Shown in pieces: positions 60,547 to 64,000 of a DNA stretch of 64,000 nucleotides. The stretch is from NCBI GenBank assembly GCA_964036665.1, contig OZ038527.1:6324001-6388000 (forward strand), written 5' to 3'. Source of the DNA: Gordius sp. MW1 (taxonomy: Eukaryota > Nematomorpha > Gordioida > Gordea > Gordiidae). Below the pieces are notes generated by a model, which was not told the origin of the DNA, did no database searches, and worked only from the letters and a program-made list of their open reading frames with translations. Within the stretch, counting starts at the first letter, position 1; the number at the start of each line of letters is the position of its first letter. Both the position numbers and the translations under genes were made by a program.

Positions 60547-61403
60547 AGCAATCGCTGGCCTCGTTGCCTGTATTAGTATGCTTTGACAATGAAAAGGAAA
60601 CAAAGTTGGCGGTTGATGCGTCGATGTTGGGTGTCGGAGGTGTATTATTACAGCTGGAAGAAGGGGTAGAAAGACCCATTTTATATTTTTCACGGAAGTT
60701 AAGGGACTGCGAATTACGATATTCGGTAATTGAGAAAGAGGCTTTAGCCATGATATATGGTGTGATAAGATGTAGGGAATACTTAATAGGACGGCCGTTT
60801 ACACTTTATACAGACCATAAACCGTTAAGAGATTTATTTAAAAAAGATAATAACCAGTTATTGTTATCACCGAGACTCCAAAGGTGGTTAATATTAATGG
60901 GGGGGGGGTTTAATATTAGCATCGAATATAGACCGGGAAAGATAAATTATTTGCCGGATATTTTGTCTAGGTGGATACCTAATGAAAATGGTGTGAATGA
61001 AAGGGGGAATAGTCAGAATTATGAAGAAGGCGTGAATGAGTATGCGAACGTTGCTGCGCTTAAGGTAGAGGTAAGGGGACCCCTTTCGAGGGATCAAATA
61101 AAAGATAGCATGGTTAAGGACTTGATGTTACAGAGGGTGGGTGAATGTGTGCAGGGGAATAAGGAATGGAACACGGAAGAAAGAGCGTATCGGAGAGTAA
61201 GGAAGGAGTTGCACTTGGTAGAGGGATGTATAATGAGGGGCGCACGGATAATAATACCTGAGAGTTTAAAGGGGGAGGCGTTAAAGGTATTGCATGTGGG
61301 ACATCAGGGGATAGTTAAGATGAAACAATGGGCACGGGAGTATATGTGGTGGCCTAGAATGACCGAGGATATCGAAGATTTGGCCAAAGCGTGTGAAGCT
61401 TGA
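60507..61403 (+). pseudogene. Gypsy-type element: RNase H and integrase zinc-binding region
   Basis: A frame of 298 codons. RNase H motifs: LAVDASMLGVGGVLLQ, YSVIEKEALAMIYGV and YTDHKPLRDLF. The integrase N-terminal part follows with VLHVGHQGIVKMKQWAREYM and a cysteine before the TGA at 61401-61403. It overlaps the RT frame by 40 bases through a one-base slip, which may be a mutation or a programmed site. Later damage favours mutation. Confidence 0.88.
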
Positions 61404-62154
61404 AATGTTGTGGGGGACATGCCGCGGGGAGCAAAGAAGGGTAGATGGAAAACAGCGACTAGGGCTTGGGAGAGGGTGCATGTAGATTTTTTGAATGGAG
61501 AGGGAAGGCGTTTTTATTGGTAGTAGACGCTTATTCTAAGTGGGTGGAGTTTTTAAAGTAAGTAAAATGTCAGGACGGGTTGTGATTGGCATTATGAAGG
61601 GGTTATTTGGAAAATATAGATTGCCCCTAAGGGTTGTGTCAGACGGAGGACCGGTCTTCATTAGTAAGGAGTTGAGCCAATTTTTTATGGAGCAAGGGGT
61701 AAGACATGACGTGATTGCACCGTATTATCCTCAATCAAATGGCCAGGCGGAGAGAATGGTAGAAATAGTAAAGAGCTGGTTCAAAAAAGAGGAAGCGGGT
61801 GGAGGAGAGTTATGGAAGATGCAAATGGTATATAATAGTACCAGAAAACTAGGAGAAAGATCACCTAGTGAAAAGTTCTTAAGTAAAAGGGGGAGATGTT
61901 GGATAGACTTCTTCAAAAAGGGAAATGTAGAGGAAGTAATAAAAAAGACCAAATTCAAAAGAGGGGATCAAGTGTGGATGAGGTTATTTAACGCTAAAGT
62001 TAAGTGGACCAAGGGGATAGTTAGGAAAGCTGACAATAATTTCAAATATTGGGTAGAAGATAGCGACGGGAATGAAGTGGCGCGGCATATGAATCAGTTA
62101 AAGAAAAGGAAAGTGTTCGGGGAAGTAGGGATGCAGTTAATGGGCAGATGTTAA
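61404..62154 (+). pseudogene. Gypsy-type element: integrase core and C-terminal domain
   Basis: Fragments in changing frames from 61404 to about 61540 (HVDF with the first catalytic Asp, then VVDAYSKWVEF). An open frame follows from 61540 to 62154 with VVSDGGPVF (second Asp) and PYYPQSNGQAERMVEIVK (catalytic Glu), then a KRGDQVWMR...KGIVRK...RHMNQLK C-terminal domain. At least two indels and one stop make it inactive. Confidence 0.85.
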
Positions 62155-63478
62155 TAGGACATGTTTGGACTGGCCTAAAGATGTTACTTAATATACCTTA
62201 GTCGTTGTAAATATAACATGTCGACACTATCTATTACATCTATGTTACTTGATATTCCAAATGTATTATAATGATATTCCAGATATATTGTAATAATAAT
62301 TATTGTATATGAAAAAAAATAAAATAAAAAAAAAAATAATAAAAAAAAAAAATAATAATAATAACGCAGAAATTATATGTCTCAGTGAAAACATTGTAAT
62401 TTCGCAATAACTTTATGTATGGAATGTAGCGTGGAAATTGTGTGTCTCAGGCAGAACAATTGTAATTTCGCAATAACTTTATGTATGGAATGTAACGTAG
62501 AAATTATGGCCTGATGTACTTACTCTCAAAAAAAAAAAAAAAAAAACGAGATGAAGTGATGTATTAATTTGATTGTGTATTTATGTTCTCATATTTTTAT
62601 TGTATATTTATAGTCTTATATGTTTATTTTATTTTTAATATTGTATACATATCAAAATGGGATATGATATGTCAGAAGAAATTGTAGCTCATGTGTGTTT
62701 TGGGAAATTGATCTGAAATTGTATGGTGTGTCGAGATTAATTGTGTATAGTTTGAAATTTGTATTGCATATATCGGATTTTTGGATATTTATATATTAAA
62801 TGTTTTAAACCTTATATGTTTTAATAATATTTATCTTATTTGTATATTATGTTATAAGTGATTGTGTTTCACTTATATCTACGGATTTATAGTATATGTA
62901 GTAGACGTTTTGTATGTACATTATCATTGATTGTATTGTATGACCAAGTTTGTTACCATGGGTATATCGAGATTATGTGTAATGTTTGATTTTGTGTTAT
63001 ATGTGTTACTGCTTTAACGGTTATATGTAATGTCATAGCGACATGGTGTAGACGAGTTTTGTATTGTTGGTAGTACAAGTGATAGACATGGGTTAGAAGT
63101 GATGTATTAATGGGGTGTATTAATTTAATTGTATATTGTTCGCATATGTTTCGTGTATATTTAGTTATATACGCCTATTTTTATTGTATATTTTTATGGT
63201 CTTAAATTTTGTATGTATATGTTCACGCTGTTCTTATAAATGTATCACATAATGCGTGTAACGTTAGGGAATATTGAGAGAATTTGTATAAAGATGCGTA
63301 ACGTCGAATGTGAAATAGCGCCGTTGTATGACTGTTAATTGCTATGCAATTTTTGTTGTAACGGAAAATATGAGTAGGAAATTATAAATATGGGATAATA
63401 ATGTATCTTTATATATCGCGCACGATAACGATACGGAAGATGTCAGCAAACGAAGGGGTGCGATCAAGGTCAGCCAAA
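62155..63478 (+). other. Gypsy 3' non-coding region
   Basis: 1.3 kb with no coding potential between integrase and polypurine tract. Contains A-rich microsatellites (62310-62363 and 62527-62546) and two to three tandem units of about 65 bp (62365, 62430, 62496) with TAATTTCGCAATAACTTTAT. The rest is TGTAT-rich. Confidence 0.6.
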
Positions 63479-63501
63479 GAAAAAGAAAGAAAAAAAGGAG
63501 G
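63479..63501 (+). promoter_or_regulatory. polypurine tract of the Gypsy element
   Basis: An uninterrupted purine run (GAAAAAGAAAGAAAAAAAGG AGG) immediately before TGTCATATATG. This is the usual position of the plus-strand primer next to a 3' LTR that starts with TG. Confidence 0.78.
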
Positions 63502-64000
63502 TGTCATATATGTATGACATATATGTGAAGACATATATGTGAAGAGTAGCTAGCATGGCAGGGGATATGTGACAGAGGTTGTACGATAGTAGGAGGTAGA
63601 CAAAGGAAATCGAAGAAGAGCAACGTAAGGGACGCGAGGGAGAAGAGCAACTGGCGTGGAGCCTAACACGTATATGTCAAGAATAGCAGTCATAGATACA
63701 AGGGGTGTTTACCAGATGCTAGACGATAGTAAGCGGGAGACAAAGGAAATCTAAGAAGAGTAACGTAAGGGGAGAAGAACAACTGGCGTTAAAACAAACA
63801 ACTGAAACAAGACACATAGAATGAGAGAGGGTCAGAAATAAAGGAGGAATACATTATTCATTAATTAATTTGCGCTTCTTAATGTAATTTAGTTATAAAC
63901 GTGAAATAAAAGCCGTGTATTTATCTAACGAAGCCATACATAATATTGAAATAAAAGTCGTGTATTTATCTAACGAAGTCATACATAATATTGAAATAAA
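63502..64000 (+). repeat. start of 3' LTR (incomplete, runs off window)
   Basis: Begins TGTCATATATGTATGACATA after the polypurine tract. Contains two diverged copies of an about 150-bp block (ACGATAGTAGGAGGTAGACA at 63583, ACGATAGTAAGCGGGAGACA at 63723). At 63902-64000 lie two units of about 51 bp with GTGTATTTATCTAACGAAG and AATAAA signals. No matching 5' LTR lies in the window. Confidence 0.68.

Noticed and set aside
59583-61958. - strand frames over the Gypsy pol region
   Set aside because: Antisense shadows of protease, RT and integrase coding.

Overview
This is an AT-rich, intron-containing animal (metazoan) window, probably from an invertebrate. It holds two clear host genes, one probable third gene and a dense layer of DNA transposons and repeats. 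Metazoan identity rests on a cAMP-dependent kinase catalytic subunit (PKA-C) and a Greatwall/MASTL kinase, both split by short GT-AG introns. I cannot name the species.

Layout. 0-2.6 kb: upstream sequence with two short hAT-type MITEs. 2.65-14.24 kb: PKA-C, 10 coding exons on +, about 452 codons, with an unusual N-terminal extension of about 100 residues. Its introns carry a 2.5-kb hAT element, several MITEs, a Tc1/mariner-type MITE and a LINE tail. 16.24-20.75 kb: Greatwall/MASTL, 10 recognised exons on +, 5' exon not found. 21.9-23.0 kb: two adjacent C-terminal pieces of a non-LTR element with a restriction-like endonuclease (RLE) signature. 23.3-26.2 kb: two hAT-type elements with perfect 8-bp target-site duplications (TSDs). 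26.8-28.9 kb: a multi-exon FLYWCH zinc-finger gene or domesticated MULE relative. 30.7-32.6 kb: a 129-bp tandem array growing out of a tRNA-headed dispersed repeat. 34-38.6 kb: hAT remnants, a G/C minisatellite and another hAT MITE. 40-44 kb: a Mutator-like element (MULE) with tandem-repeat-rich inverted arms and a broken SWIM-finger transposase on -. 44.4-57.5 kb: nested insertions (hAT in LINE, hAT in SINE-like repeat), many copies of the composite tRNA-like repeat, and a 112-bp tandem array. 57.8-58.9 kb: another hAT copy. 59.0-64.0 kb: a decayed Gypsy-type LTR element (protease, RT, RNase H, integrase), with a polypurine tract and the start of a 3' LTR that runs off the window.

How the genes relate. 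PKA and Greatwall are both AGC kinases, and in animal oocytes both are known to phosphorylate ARPP19/ENSA. Here they sit head to tail about 2 kb apart. The rest of the window is mainly a record of transposition. Ten elements have exact TSDs and several are nested, giving a relative order of insertion. The most system-like observations are a hAT family amplified with its transposase halves facing each other, a composite tRNA-headed repeat that seeds in-frame satellites, and a MULE whose terminal arms are minisatellites. Exon joins were derived by hand from splice signals, reading phase and family resemblance and have not been tested with transcripts.
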